Origin: Bacteroidales bacterium
GTDB lineage: Bacteria; Bacteroidota; Bacteroidia; Bacteroidales; UBA3824
Reading direction: 5' to 3'
Length of the DNA stretch: 32,367 nucleotides
NCBI GenBank assembly: GCA_017962175.1
Contig: JAGCVU010000146.1
Coordinates: 1 to 32,367, forward strand
Part shown: one piece after another, positions 7,719 to 17,097 of the stretch
How positions within the stretch are numbered: position 1 is the stretch's first letter
Layout: each line of letters opens with the position of its first letter
Program-made: the position numbers and the translations under genes
Notes under the pieces: model-generated
Seen by the model: only the letters and a program-made list of their open reading frames with translations
What the model was told of the DNA's origin: nothing
Database searches by the model: none

Positions 7719-9254
7719 TTAATCCTCAATCAAGTTCTTACCGGTCATCTCCTTGGGTTGTTCAAGACCCATAATGTGGAGAATAGAGGGTGCTACGTCG
7801 GCAAGAATACCGTCTTTAACCTTGGCGTTCTTGTTTTCGGTAACGTAGATAAACGGAACGGGATTGAGCGAATGGGCTGTGTTGGGAGTTCCGTCAGGAT
7901 TGATCGCATTATCAGCGTTACCATGGTCGGCAATGATAATGGTTTCATAATCGGTTGCTTTAGCAGCCTCAACCACCTCGTTAACGCACTGGTCGATGGC
8001 TTTAACAGCCTTTTCAATAGCACTGTAAACGCCGGTGTGACCAACCATATCGCCATTGGCAAAGTTTACAACAATCCAGTCGTAATAATTCTTTTTGATA
8101 GCCTCCACGAGTTTGTCCTTAACCTCAAAAGCCGACATTTCAGGTTTAAGGTCGTAAGTGGCAACCTTGGGAGATGCTACGAGAATACGATCCTCTCCTT
8201 CGTAGGGGGCTTCGCGACCACCGTTAAAGAAGAATGTAACGTGAGCGTACTTTTCTGTCTCAGCAGTATGAAGTTGTTTGAGACCCTTGCTCGAAATATA
8301 TTCGCCGAGAGTGTTGGTAACATTCTCCTTGGGGAAAAGAATATGAACACCTGTAAACGAAGCATCGTAGGGGGTCATGCAGTAATATTGCAAACCGGGG
8401 ATGGTCTTCATACCTTGTTCGGGCATATCCTGTTGAGTAAGAACAATGGTAAGTTCCTTAGCACGGTCGTTGCGGTAGTTGAAGAAAATAACCACGTCGC
8501 CCTCTTTGATAGTGCCGTCAACGTTAGAGTTAACGAGCGGTTCCATAAATTCGTCGGTGTTTTTGTGTTCCTCGGTGTGCGAATCGTAGCAACTTTGAAC
8601 GCCGTCTACCATATTCGCAACCTTGCGGCCTTTACCTTCAATAAGTTGGTCGTAAGCCACTTTGATACGATCCCAACGTTTGTCGCGGTCCATAGCATAG
8701 AAACGTCCGATGATGGATGCGATATAGCCGTTGCCGATAGTGTCGATATGTTTTTGGAGGTCGGCGATAAAGCCCTTGCCGCTCTTGGGGTCGGTATCAC
8801 GGCCGTCCATAAAACAGTGAACGAAAGTATTTTTGATACCGTACTCTTTGGCAATGTCCACGAGTTTAAAAAGGTGGTCGAGCGAAGAGTGCACGCCGCC
8901 GGTAGAGGTCAAGCCCATAAGGTGAACGCTCTTGCCGTTTTGTTTGGCGTAGCCGTAAGCCGACTTGATTTCGGGATTTTCGAGGATGCTGTTGTCTTTA
9001 CAAGCGCGGTTGATTTTCACGAGGTCTTGGTAAACGATTCTACCGCCACCGATATTGAGGTGACCTACCTCAGAGTTGCCCATCTGACCGTCGGGCAAGC
9101 CAACGTTTTCGCCGCTTGCCAGCAGTTGCGAATGAGGGTAAGTGTTGTTAAGATAATCCATATAGGGCGTAGGAGTCTGGGCTATAACGTCGCCCTTGCC
9201 CTTGTTTCCGATTCCCCAACCGTCGAGAATCATAAGGAGTGCTTTTTTTGCCAT
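7719..9254 (-). CDS. gpmI: 2,3-bisphosphoglycerate-independent phosphoglycerate mutase
   Basis: This 511-residue cytosolic enzyme interconverts 3- and 2-phosphoglycerate in glycolysis and gluconeogenesis, using manganese. It matches the family length and begins with [10 protein letters not shown], whose Asp11 is a metal ligand. [14 protein letters not shown] follows, with the phosphorylated nucleophile Ser61. [13 protein letters not shown] and [17 protein letters not shown] segments belong to the phosphotransferase domain, and ADHGNAD near the C-terminus supplies further metal ligands. The gene runs opposite to the glycan genes on both sides and has its own promoter motif (9291-9298) and terminator (7662-7696). 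Its composition is visibly richer in G/C than its neighbours, consistent with a core gene inside or beside a variable glycan locus. Confidence 0.98.
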   Translation of the reverse strand: MAKKALLMILDGWGIGNKGKGDVIAQTPTPYMDYLNNTYPHSQLLASGENVGLPDGQMGNSEVGHLNIGGGRIVYQDLVKINRACKDNSILENPEIKSAYGYAKQNGKSVHLMGLTSTGGVHSSLDHLFKLVDIAKEYGIKNTFVHCFMDGRDTDPKSGKGFIADLQKHIDTIGNGYIASIIGRFYAMDRDKRWDRIKVAYDQLIEGKGRKVANMVDGVQSCYDSHTEEHKNTDEFMEPLVNSNVDGTIKEGDVVIFFNYRNDRAKELTIVLTQQDMPEQGMKTIPGLQYYCMTPYDASFTGVHILFPKENVTNTLGEYISSKGLKQLHTAETEKYAHVTFFFNGGREAPYEGEDRILVASPKVATYDLKPEMSAFEVKDKLVEAIKKNYYDWIVVNFANGDMVGHTGVYSAIEKAVKAIDQCVNEVVEAAKATDYETIIIADHGNADNAINPDGTPNTAHSLNPVPFIYVTENKNAKVKDGILADVAPSILHIMGLEQPKEMTGKNLIED

Positions 9255-9290
9255 AATTTATTGTATTTTATAATAATCAATTACTTCGGG

Positions 9291-9298
9291 CAAAATTA
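9291..9298 (-). promoter_or_regulatory. Bacteroidetes -7 box for gpmI
   Basis: On the - strand this reads TAATTTTG, an exact match to the Bacteroidetes -7 consensus TAnnTTTG, 36 nt upstream of the gpmI start codon. A clean TTG at the -33 position is not visible, so the match is partial. Confidence 0.55.
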
Positions 9299-9366
9299 TA
9301 AAAATTGTGGGAAACGGTATATTAAAAAATAATTAAGATGAGAGAAAGATAAAACAACACATTGAA

Positions 9367-10413
9367 ATGCAAAAATTTATCAAAAAAATAGCAATCGCCA
9401 GCATTATAACATCCATCCTCGGAGTATTATTCATGTTGCCGTGTTTTTACATTCTCCCTTATCAAACAGGTGATTTGGGTAGATTGGGTGGAATACCATT
9501 CGGTCCGTACGACACTATTTTCAAAGTACCTATTTTTCTATACACCGAAAATATTATGGATTACGATTCGCTACAAAACGTAGAAATTCTTACCATCGGA
9601 GATTCATTTAGCCAAGGATACCAAATTGGTTATCAAAATTTTTTAGGTCGTTATTTAAACAAAAAGGTTAGCAATTTTAGAGTAGACGGGTTCAATCCCA
9701 TACAAACCGCTGTGGCTCTTATTGAAAAACAAATGATTCCAAACTGTAAAATAATAATTTTAGAAACGGTAGAACGCTACATGATTGCAAATTTAACCCA
9801 AGAAATCACTATAACAGAAGACATTTACAAACGTACCATTCTCTCAGGGTCTCCCGCTATACTTTTTCCAGAAGATACAATAATACGTCACAGCGATTAT
9901 AACTTCAAACGGTTAACATCATACTACAAAACCAAGTTCTTCTCATCATCAAAATACAAGGAACTAACACTATCAACGCCAATGTTTACTGCCGGAAAAT
10001 ATTCTCATAGCCTATATATTTACAATAATGAAGCACATCAAGACGGCGATTTACGGTTTAAGTATATAACCGAATCACAGATACAAAAAGCAAAAGACAA
10101 AGTGTCAGAATTAAAAACAATAGGAGCAAGTAACAATATACAAATAATCTATTTGGTAGCCGCCGACAAATACGATATGTACTACGATTATATCAAAGAC
10201 AACCCCTACCCTATCAACCCCATATTAAGTTCTTTTTCAGAATTTGATTCCACTTTTTTCGTAAATACAAAAACTATTCTTCTTCCATATCTCAAAAACG
10301 GAGAGAAAGATATATACCGCGTCAACGACACCCATTGGTCGGTAAAAGCGGCTGAAATAATTGGTAATCATTTAGGTAGAATCATTAACAACACAATAGA
10401 CTTATCTAAGTAA
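9367..10413 (+). CDS. AlgJ/AlgX-like SGNH protein, probable glycan O-acetylation factor
   Basis: This 348-residue protein has one N-terminal membrane anchor (about residues 8-30) and then a soluble domain that should face the periplasm. The domain shows an SGNH-type nucleophile motif TIGDSFSQG with Ser80, and near the C-terminus NDTHWSVKAAEIIGNHL, where Asp321 and His323 would complete the triad. This DxHW arrangement is characteristic of the AlgJ/AlgX family, which acts with an MBOAT protein to O-acetylate exported polysaccharide. The MBOAT gene of this locus is at 17098-18552. It is the first gene of the second glycan block and is read away from gpmI. No consensus promoter was found in the 112-nt gap before it. 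Confidence 0.8.
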   Translation: MQKFIKKIAIASIITSILGVLFMLPCFYILPYQTGDLGRLGGIPFGPYDTIFKVPIFLYTENIMDYDSLQNVEILTIGDSFSQGYQIGYQNFLGRYLNKKVSNFRVDGFNPIQTAVALIEKQMIPNCKIIILETVERYMIANLTQEITITEDIYKRTILSGSPAILFPEDTIIRHSDYNFKRLTSYYKTKFFSSSKYKELTLSTPMFTAGKYSHSLYIYNNEAHQDGDLRFKYITESQIQKAKDKVSELKTIGASNNIQIIYLVAADKYDMYYDYIKDNPYPINPILSSFSEFDSTFFVNTKTILLPYLKNGEKDIYRVNDTHWSVKAAEIIGNHLGRIINNTIDLSK

Positions 10414-10430
10414 GTCAATTCTATGTAAAA

Positions 10431-11399
10431 ATGGACAAAAAACAAAAACAATTCGGGTTTGTAATCTTACATTACATGGCATTAGAAATGACAATGCAAT
10501 GTATCGACAATCTTATAAAAAGATTTGGAAAACACGACATAAGCATTGTTATTGTTGACAACGCATCTCCTAACGGATCTGGTAAAGAATTGCAAAATAA
10601 ATATCACGACAATAAATTAGTCACAGTAATACTCAACGACAAAAACGAAGGATTCGCTCGCGGCAACAACATTGGCTTCGACTATCTAAAAAACAATTAT
10701 GACATTGACTATATGATAGTGATGAACAACGACGTGTTAATTGAGCAGGACGATTTTTTAAATAAAATCACTGATATTTACATCAATAACGGTTTCGATG
10801 TTTTAGGTCCTGATATATTTGAGTCAGAATCAAAAAAGCATCAAAATCCAATCGAAGACACTATTCCAACCATAGAGAAGTGCAGAAAAGATATACAATA
10901 TTCAAAGATACAACTTAAGAAAGATACATTCAACTACTACAAACTACTAATTCTTCATTACACCATCTATATATGGGCAAAACCTTTGATAAAGGCAATA
11001 ACACCGAAATTATATCAAAAGTTCATAGCAGCCAAACAACAAGACTGTCATAATCCTACGGACACTCAAGATAGCATACAGACACCACGTGAAAACGTGA
11101 TTTTGAATGGTGCGTGCTTCATATTTTCCAAACGATTCATAAAAAATAGAAACTACGCCTTTTATCCCGGTACATTTATGTATGTAGAAGAAAGAATACT
11201 GTCATTACAATGCAAAAAAGAAGGCTATAAGATATTATACCATCCTGATATCAAAATAAAGCATTTAAGTGGTGTCAGCACCAACAAAAAACATGGAGGT
11301 AAACATCTCATTTTTATGTGGAAACATCTCATAAAATCAATGCAAGTGTATATAGAGTTATATACTGAATATGAACGACAATCTCCAAAGTTATATTAA
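10431..11399 (+). CDS. GT2 glycosyltransferase, rhamnosyltransferase-like branch
   Basis: This 322-residue GT2 enzyme has FGFVILHY at residues 8-15, the nucleotide-binding VDNASPNGSG (42-51), NEGFARGNNIGF (72-83), and the metal-binding MNNDV (98-102). The combination of VDNAS and N-x-G-(F/Y)-(A/G)-x-G-N-N is the mark of the GT2 branch that includes rhamnosyl- and galactofuranosyltransferases. The second half has NGACFIFSKRF and a YVEERILS segment. It follows the SGNH gene by 17 nt. The 69-nt gap after it shows nothing recognisable. Confidence 0.87.
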   Translation: MDKKQKQFGFVILHYMALEMTMQCIDNLIKRFGKHDISIVIVDNASPNGSGKELQNKYHDNKLVTVILNDKNEGFARGNNIGFDYLKNNYDIDYMIVMNNDVLIEQDDFLNKITDIYINNGFDVLGPDIFESESKKHQNPIEDTIPTIEKCRKDIQYSKIQLKKDTFNYYKLLILHYTIYIWAKPLIKAITPKLYQKFIAAKQQDCHNPTDTQDSIQTPRENVILNGACFIFSKRFIKNRNYAFYPGTFMYVEERILSLQCKKEGYKILYHPDIKIKHLSGVSTNKKHGGKHLIFMWKHLIKSMQVYIELYTEYERQSPKLY

Positions 11400-11468
11400 A
11401 CGAACGGCTTATCTATATATTACATTCATTGTCTAATAATTCAAGAAAAAAAAATCACCGACACTTCA

Positions 11469-13109
11469 ATGAAAGCAAAGATTGAATTACTATTTATTCC
11501 TGTAGTATTTGCACTCACAATATTTGTGCAGTGTGTACTATTTCATTATCTAATTTATAAGGAGATATTGTTATCTACATTATGGCATTCTCCAGTGGAT
11601 TTTTTCAGATTTTACCTACCGGCAGCAACAATGGCTGTGTTCTTTTCGTCATTTGTATTTCTATTTAAAAACAAATGGTGGACGGTGGCGATTTCAATGC
11701 TTTTCAATATATGGATATGGGCTAATATGTGGTATTTTAGGTCTAATGGTATCCTTGTGGATAAATATGCAGTTACCATGATCCACAACCTCAATGGTTT
11801 TTGGGACAGCATATTGGCTTTAATTAGACCAGCAGATTTTGCATTTTTGTGCCTCACTTTATTACTTGCAATATTTATATACATATTTAAAAGTAGAGGT
11901 CAAAAATCTATCATAACATTTGCTATATCGATGATTCTATCAATAGTAATGGGGTTGGCAAACGGAATGCTGTTAGTAATAAAATACAAAGGAGATTGGA
12001 GTTACATGAATCCATTCAGAGAGATAGTACATCATTATGTAAAAGATTACTCTGTCATACATCTGCTATTATTGACAGGAAAAGAATGTGCATTATTTCA
12101 AGAAGAAGACAAATACGAATTAACAACACAAGAAATAAATAGAACCAATCAATTTATTAGTATAGGATCATCTCCACATAATGATGATAAAGCACTAATA
12201 ATATGTTTGATTGAAAGTTTAAATAGTTTTGTCATAACCGAAGAAATAATGCCAAATTTACGAAACTTTATTGATTCTTCTAATAACATACTATTATGCG
12301 AGTCAATTACAAGCCAAATTAAAGGAGGCGGCTCGGCAGACGGTCAAATGATAATTCAATCAGGCTTATTACCAGTGGAACATGGAGCAGCGTGTTATAG
12401 ATTTGCATTTAACAAATACCCAGCGCTACCACACATCCTTACCAATAGTGCAATAATATATCCACATGAACCTCATGTATGGAATCAATCAAGAATGAGT
12501 TCAGCATACGGTATCACAAAAGACATATCCGATCAATCAGACAACGACAAGGATTTATTCAATATGGTAATCAAACAATCAAACTACTACCAATACGTAA
12601 TGATGATGACAATGTCTACTCATATTCCTTGCACATTGATCGCTGATAGTTCATATTTATCAATTTTAGACTCGGTGCCAACATTGTTGCGAAATTACAT
12701 CAAAAGTGTCAATGTATTAGACCGTGGTATAAAAGTTTTTATAGACTCCATTTCACATAATAAACGACTCAAAAACACCACCATTGTAATAACCGGTGAC
12801 CACTGTCTGCCAGTACCCTCCGATGAAGATTTCGGAGGTGCATATGGCTACTCACGCTTTATCCCCCTCATTATTTATTCTCCCGAAATAAAACAGAAAA
12901 CCATTATTACCGACACCTGCTACCAAATGGACATATATCCAACCATTCTCCACCTCATCGGCTGCGAAGATTATTATTGGAAAGGATTCGGAGTAAATCT
13001 ATTAGACAGTGCTGCACGACATAATCGACCTATTACACCAGAGGAGGCTTACGATTTGTCGGACAAGATTATAAGAGCAGATTATTTTAGAAAGTTTGAA
13101 GAACAATGA
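11469..13109 (+). CDS. LtaS/phosphoethanolamine-transferase-like membrane enzyme (alkaline phosphatase superfamily)
   Basis: This 546-residue protein has about five membrane segments in its first 170 residues and then a large extracytoplasmic hydrolase/transferase domain. Motifs of the sulfatase/LtaS fold appear in order: IESLNSF with metal-ligand Glu249, GGGSADGQ with a candidate nucleophile Ser289 (LtaS has Thr here, with similar spacing from the Glu), STHIPC with a His ligand, and TGDHCLP with Asp444 and His445. Family members move glycerol phosphate or phosphoethanolamine from phospholipids onto glycans or lipid A. Inference: it adds a phospho-substituent to this glycan in the periplasm. 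Its last 4 nt overlap the next gene (ATGA). A true sulfatase is unlikely, since the usual C-x-P-S-R motif is absent. Confidence 0.8.
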   Translation: MKAKIELLFIPVVFALTIFVQCVLFHYLIYKEILLSTLWHSPVDFFRFYLPAATMAVFFSSFVFLFKNKWWTVAISMLFNIWIWANMWYFRSNGILVDKYAVTMIHNLNGFWDSILALIRPADFAFLCLTLLLAIFIYIFKSRGQKSIITFAISMILSIVMGLANGMLLVIKYKGDWSYMNPFREIVHHYVKDYSVIHLLLLTGKECALFQEEDKYELTTQEINRTNQFISIGSSPHNDDKALIICLIESLNSFVITEEIMPNLRNFIDSSNNILLCESITSQIKGGGSADGQMIIQSGLLPVEHGAACYRFAFNKYPALPHILTNSAIIYPHEPHVWNQSRMSSAYGITKDISDQSDNDKDLFNMVIKQSNYYQYVMMMTMSTHIPCTLIADSSYLSILDSVPTLLRNYIKSVNVLDRGIKVFIDSISHNKRLKNTTIVITGDHCLPVPSDEDFGGAYGYSRFIPLIIYSPEIKQKTIITDTCYQMDIYPTILHLIGCEDYYWKGFGVNLLDSAARHNRPITPEEAYDLSDKIIRADYFRKFEEQ

Positions 13110-13795
13110 TTCCCAAAATCATCCATTATTGTTGGTTTGGACCAAACAAGATGTCTAAAACTGACCGTCGATGCATTCAATCGTGGAAAAAGTACCTCAA
13201 AGATTACAAACTGATGCTCTGGAATGAGGAAAACTCTCCTATCGACACTCCGTTTGTAAAATCGGCTCTCGAAGCAAAAAAATACGCATTTGCAGCCGAC
13301 TATGTAAGAATCTGGGCATTAAACAAATACGGTGGGGTGTATATGGACACAGATATGCTGGTGCTGAAAAACTTGGATAGTTTTTTAAAGACCGAATTCA
13401 TAGGCAGAGAAAACGAGAACACTATATCAGCAGGAATTATTGGTGCACAAGCGAATAGTACTTTTATCTCAAAATCAATGAGATTTTATGATTCATTGGT
13501 TTTTGAATCTAACAATTTACAAAAAATATCCATACCACAGAATCTTACTTCTGTAATAAATACAATTGAACCATCATGCCTTCCAACAATATATCCTCCA
13601 GATGTTTTTTATCCATTGCCAATGGCTGCAACTACCGAAGGTAATTTCGAGTATAAAAAATACTTAACAGCAAACAGTGTGGCGGTGCATCTGTGGAATG
13701 CTAGTTGGCTCGATGAACTTAATGAATATCGAAAACAGAGCCATGGATGGAGAAAATATTGGAATATAATCAAAGCACACATAAAAAAGAAATAA
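13106..13795 (+). CDS. GT32-family glycosyltransferase (Gly_transf_sug, DXD motif)
   Basis: The 229-residue protein starts with MIPKIIHYCWFG, the hallmark opening of bacterial GT32 proteins. IQSWKKYLKDYKLMLWNE, AADYVRIWALNKYGG and the metal-binding VYMDTD (Asp81-x-Asp83) follow. The C-terminal AVHLWNASW is also conserved in the family. Relatives transfer hexoses such as mannose or galactose in capsule and LPS synthesis. The start overlaps the stop of the preceding gene by 4 nt, so the two are probably translationally coupled. Donor unknown. Confidence 0.9.
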   Translation: MIPKIIHYCWFGPNKMSKTDRRCIQSWKKYLKDYKLMLWNEENSPIDTPFVKSALEAKKYAFAADYVRIWALNKYGGVYMDTDMLVLKNLDSFLKTEFIGRENENTISAGIIGAQANSTFISKSMRFYDSLVFESNNLQKISIPQNLTSVINTIEPSCLPTIYPPDVFYPLPMAATTEGNFEYKKYLTANSVAVHLWNASWLDELNEYRKQSHGWRKYWNIIKAHIKKK

Positions 13796-13835
13796 TGATA
13801 TTCAAAAACGACAAATACCTCAAAAAGCATTAATA

Positions 13836-14774
13836 ATGTCAAAATTATTAAAAAGATTGATACTTTTTATAATAATGTCCTTGCTGTGCATAATCCCGAT
13901 GTATTTGGTTGACGCAGGATTGAGACACGTAGTAAGACCCAAAGGCTTTCTTACTACTTGGACAGACCTATACACCAACAACATCAACGCCGACCTTGTA
14001 ATTTTCGGCACATCAAGGGCACAGAGCCATTTTGTAAGCACCATAATTGCTGATTCGCTTGGAATATCAGTTTACAACTTAGGAGGAATGGCATTACCAT
14101 CAGAAATACAACTAATTAGATTATACGAACTACTTAGCACATGCACCAAAAGACCAAAAATCATAACCTTAGAATATTCAAACAGAAGTATAGAACACGA
14201 CATTGGATTAGACAAAGAATACCAATTGTATCCATGGATGTTCAACAACAATCTGTACGAAAAATATACAACCCTCTTATATGGATCTTATTCAAAATAT
14301 GATTTTCATATTCCCCTATACAGATATCGCTTTAGGTTAATAAATATGATTAAAGAATCAGTTAAAATATGGGACACTTGTGAAAGAGGATACTACAATT
14401 TTGCTCCCGAACGCAATGCTTCTGAATGGTTAATTCATCATGCTGGATACAGAATAGAAATAAACCCGCAAAGAGTGGAATATATTAGAGAATTTATTGA
14501 AACATGCATCAACAATAATATAAAAATCAACATTGTATACACGCCTGAATATTATTGGCAAAACCTTTATTCCAACAAGAAGGAGTTTTTAGATACTATT
14601 AAAAGTATTGCAACACAATACGATATACCATTCAAAGATTTTTCTTGCGATAGTATTCCAATCAATACCGACACAATATTCTATGGAGATAATATTCATC
14701 TAACCAAAAAAGGCGCACAAAAATTCACATCTGAATATTATGTTCCATTTATCAAGAATCTTTATGGATTATAA
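13836..14774 (+). CDS. Membrane-anchored SGNH/GDSL-like protein
   Basis: This 312-residue protein has an N-terminal membrane anchor (about residues 6-26) and an extracytoplasmic SGNH-like domain. The nucleophile region reads LVIFGTSRAQSHF, with Ser60 in the GTSR variant of the GDS motif. The closing triad segment is GDNIHLTKKGAQKF with Asp285 and His288. Proteins of this kind often accompany MBOAT acyltransferases, as DltD accompanies DltB and AlgJ accompanies AlgI. Its C-terminal 60 residues closely resemble the truncated gene at 18556-18800, including the shared endings FTSEYYVP and LYGL. It lies between GT32 and GT61 genes with 40- and 18-nt gaps. Acetyl transfer or esterase activity on the glycan is inferred. 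Confidence 0.75.
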   Translation: MSKLLKRLILFIIMSLLCIIPMYLVDAGLRHVVRPKGFLTTWTDLYTNNINADLVIFGTSRAQSHFVSTIIADSLGISVYNLGGMALPSEIQLIRLYELLSTCTKRPKIITLEYSNRSIEHDIGLDKEYQLYPWMFNNNLYEKYTTLLYGSYSKYDFHIPLYRYRFRLINMIKESVKIWDTCERGYYNFAPERNASEWLIHHAGYRIEINPQRVEYIREFIETCINNNIKINIVYTPEYYWQNLYSNKKEFLDTIKSIATQYDIPFKDFSCDSIPINTDTIFYGDNIHLTKKGAQKFTSEYYVPFIKNLYGL

Positions 14775-14792
14775 AATAATGACAATAAAAAA

Positions 14793-15881
14793 ATGCTACA
14801 ACAATTATACAACAAAATAAAAAACTGGTACGATAAGCAGCACATTTTCAGTTTCTTAGATTCAGAAACAGAGAAACTTTATTTTGCTAATATGCCAACA
14901 AGTCCGGTTTGTGACGACATTTCATCACTGTCCGAAAATGCCAAGACAATATTCAACCATTTAACAACGGACTTAAATCCAAAATACCTTTTCCATTACA
15001 CCAAAAAAGCATTTTTTGAACCCGAATGGTTATGCGGACTAACTGATGATGGCAAAATAATATCGGCATCGGTACCAAACAACGATTGGCAATGGAAAGG
15101 TTATTGGCCAATGCATCCGCTTCCAAGCGCATTCAACATCAAATACAGATATAAAAAACACCTATATTTCGACAAGATAATCGTGGTTGACGACTTTTAT
15201 GGTTTTTCTAACAACTACTACCACTTTCTTGTACATTTAATAGGACAATTATTAATGCTACAAGAAAAGGGAATCGACATGTCGTTACCCGTGCTTATGC
15301 CCAGATCGATAAGAGAGAAAAGATTTTTTGTAGAGTTTGCCGACAAATATCCACTCTTAAAGCAATTAAACTACATCGAATACGACAGATGCATTGTGCA
15401 TTGCAACGAATTCTATATTTGCAACAGCACGATTATTACCGAAAACCAGATACAATTATTCAAACAAATTACTACTAATTCAAACATCCACAATAAAAAA
15501 ATATTCATAGGTCGTAAAAACGTAGCAAGAGTTGCCTCCAATGCCAATGAAATAGAAAAGATCATGAAAAGTTTCGGGTTTGAAACGGTCTATTTCGAAA
15601 ACCATACGTTAGACGAGCAAATTGCTATAATTCGAGATGCTGACTACTTTGTATCATACCATGGAGCAGGGCTCACCAATCTTTTATTCACCAACAACCC
15701 AAATTTAAAAGTTCTTGAAATACACAATTCTAATGCAAAGTTATATTGGCACTATGCATTATTCTGCGCCAAAATGAAAATCAATTACGACTGTTTTGTA
15801 GGTGGAGAGATGAAAAATGATTCCTATTATGTAAATCCATTAGAATTTGAGAAAAAGATTTCAGAATGGATAGCCGATTAA
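14793..15881 (+). CDS. GT61-family glycosyltransferase
   Basis: The 362-residue protein has the GT61 (formerly DUF563) features. An N-terminal FSNNYYHFLVHLIGQLL segment has His144, KKIFIGRK stands before the second domain, and the strongly conserved ADYFVSYHGAGLTNLLF holds His290 in the GAGL motif. The ending, with LEIHNSNAKLYWHYALF, also fits the family. GT61 enzymes include xylosyl- and N-acetylglucosaminyltransferases of plants and animals and many bacterial capsule enzymes. No signal peptide is visible, so it probably acts in the cytoplasm. It is 4 nt from the next gene. Confidence 0.9.
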   Translation: MLQQLYNKIKNWYDKQHIFSFLDSETEKLYFANMPTSPVCDDISSLSENAKTIFNHLTTDLNPKYLFHYTKKAFFEPEWLCGLTDDGKIISASVPNNDWQWKGYWPMHPLPSAFNIKYRYKKHLYFDKIIVVDDFYGFSNNYYHFLVHLIGQLLMLQEKGIDMSLPVLMPRSIREKRFFVEFADKYPLLKQLNYIEYDRCIVHCNEFYICNSTIITENQIQLFKQITTNSNIHNKKIFIGRKNVARVASNANEIEKIMKSFGFETVYFENHTLDEQIAIIRDADYFVSYHGAGLTNLLFTNNPNLKVLEIHNSNAKLYWHYALFCAKMKINYDCFVGGEMKNDSYYVNPLEFEKKISEWIAD

Positions 15882-15885
15882 ACAA

Positions 15886-17037
15886 ATGGACCAAACGATA
15901 ACAATTCTATATGTAATACACAATAGCGACATGTACGGTGCTACATTGTCGTCACTCGACCTTATTGTTGGATTAAAACGCAAATATGGAATTAAGCCCA
16001 TAGTCCTTATTCCAACCAAAGGGAAAATTGAAGATGTTTTACAAAAAGAAGGAATCACTTACGAAATCAAATACTTTCCTTGGTGGGTATCAAGTGTAAA
16101 ATTAAAATTTACAGATTTAATAAAATTCTTTTTTTATAACCTTTACAACTATTACAAATTGATTTATAAGTCGATTAAAAAATACCAAATAAACTATGTA
16201 TACTCAAATTCAGCAGCCATCAACGTAGGTTTGATTTTAGCCAAATTACTAAAAGTAAAACATATATGGCACTTAAGAGAGTTTTTACAAGAAGATTTCG
16301 GTTTTAACTATTATTACCCAAAATGGTTTGTGAAATTATTTTTTCATCATTCCGATATCTGTATCAGTGTTTCAAATGCAGTTAGAAATAACTATTTGAC
16401 AAAATACCCAAAAATAAAAATTGTCACTGTATTTAATGGAATAAAAAATGATTATCCTAAAAGGGAAATCAATCTACCCAAAGGCAGTACAATAAATTTC
16501 TGCTGTGTAGGCGCCATATGTTATCACAAGAATCAGTTTGACATTCTCAAAGCATTCAATTTTGTAAAGAATAAAACAACGAATTTCAAATTATATTTAA
16601 TAGGAGGAGGTGATGATGACTATATATCTATGCTCAAAGAATATGCTATCAAAAATGGTTTGTCAGATAATATTATTTTTTTAGGATACCAAGACAATGT
16701 CAACGATATTCTTCAAAATATGCATATAGGAATAATGGCTTCCAAATGTGAGGCATTCGGACGAGTAACTGTAGAATACATGAACGCTTCAATGCTAGTA
16801 ATAGCAGCCAACACCGGAGGCTCTCCAGAAATTGTTCGCAACAATATAAGCGGATTCATTTACAAACAAGGAGACTATGAGGCTTTGGCAAAAATAATTG
16901 AACACATTATAGCATCGCCAAATATCATAACCACGCTCGGTTGCAACGGTTATGATATTGCCCACAAGGATTTTTCAATAGAAAATAATATAGACTGTAT
17001 TTACACTGTGATCAAAAATATGCAAAACAATGAATAA
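15886..17037 (+). CDS. GT4-family glycosyltransferase (GT-B fold)
   Basis: This 383-residue retaining glycosyltransferase shows a two-domain GT-B layout. The N-terminal domain begins ITILYVIHNSDMYGATLSS and includes IWHLREF. The C-terminal donor domain has NFCCVGAICYHKNQFD and the EX7E motif CEAFGRVTVE with Glu289 and Glu297, then TGGSPEIV. GT4 enzymes use UDP- or GDP-sugars, and the first Glu contacts the donor. It is the last intact glycosyltransferase before the MBOAT gene. The following 60-nt gap has a weak hairpin (TCTTTT/AAAAGA) without a good T-tract. Confidence 0.92.
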   Translation: MDQTITILYVIHNSDMYGATLSSLDLIVGLKRKYGIKPIVLIPTKGKIEDVLQKEGITYEIKYFPWWVSSVKLKFTDLIKFFFYNLYNYYKLIYKSIKKYQINYVYSNSAAINVGLILAKLLKVKHIWHLREFLQEDFGFNYYYPKWFVKLFFHHSDICISVSNAVRNNYLTKYPKIKIVTVFNGIKNDYPKREINLPKGSTINFCCVGAICYHKNQFDILKAFNFVKNKTTNFKLYLIGGGDDDYISMLKEYAIKNGLSDNIIFLGYQDNVNDILQNMHIGIMASKCEAFGRVTVEYMNASMLVIAANTGGSPEIVRNNISGFIYKQGDYEALAKIIEHIIASPNIITTLGCNGYDIAHKDFSIENNIDCIYTVIKNMQNNE

Positions 17038-17097
17038 CGAAGTGTTTTTAATCTTTTGTATTAAAAGACTTATATCTAAAATAAATATATAAATACC

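Noticed and set aside
7695..9332. A 545-codon open frame on the + strand opposite gpmI.
   Set aside because: It covers gpmI almost exactly, its translation has no recognisable motif, and gpmI itself is unmistakable. The open antisense frame follows from the codon use of gpmI.
17041..17070. A terminator between the GT4 and MBOAT genes.
   Set aside because: The stem TCTTTT/AAAAGA is short and all but one pair are A-T, and no T-run follows it, so read-through is more likely.
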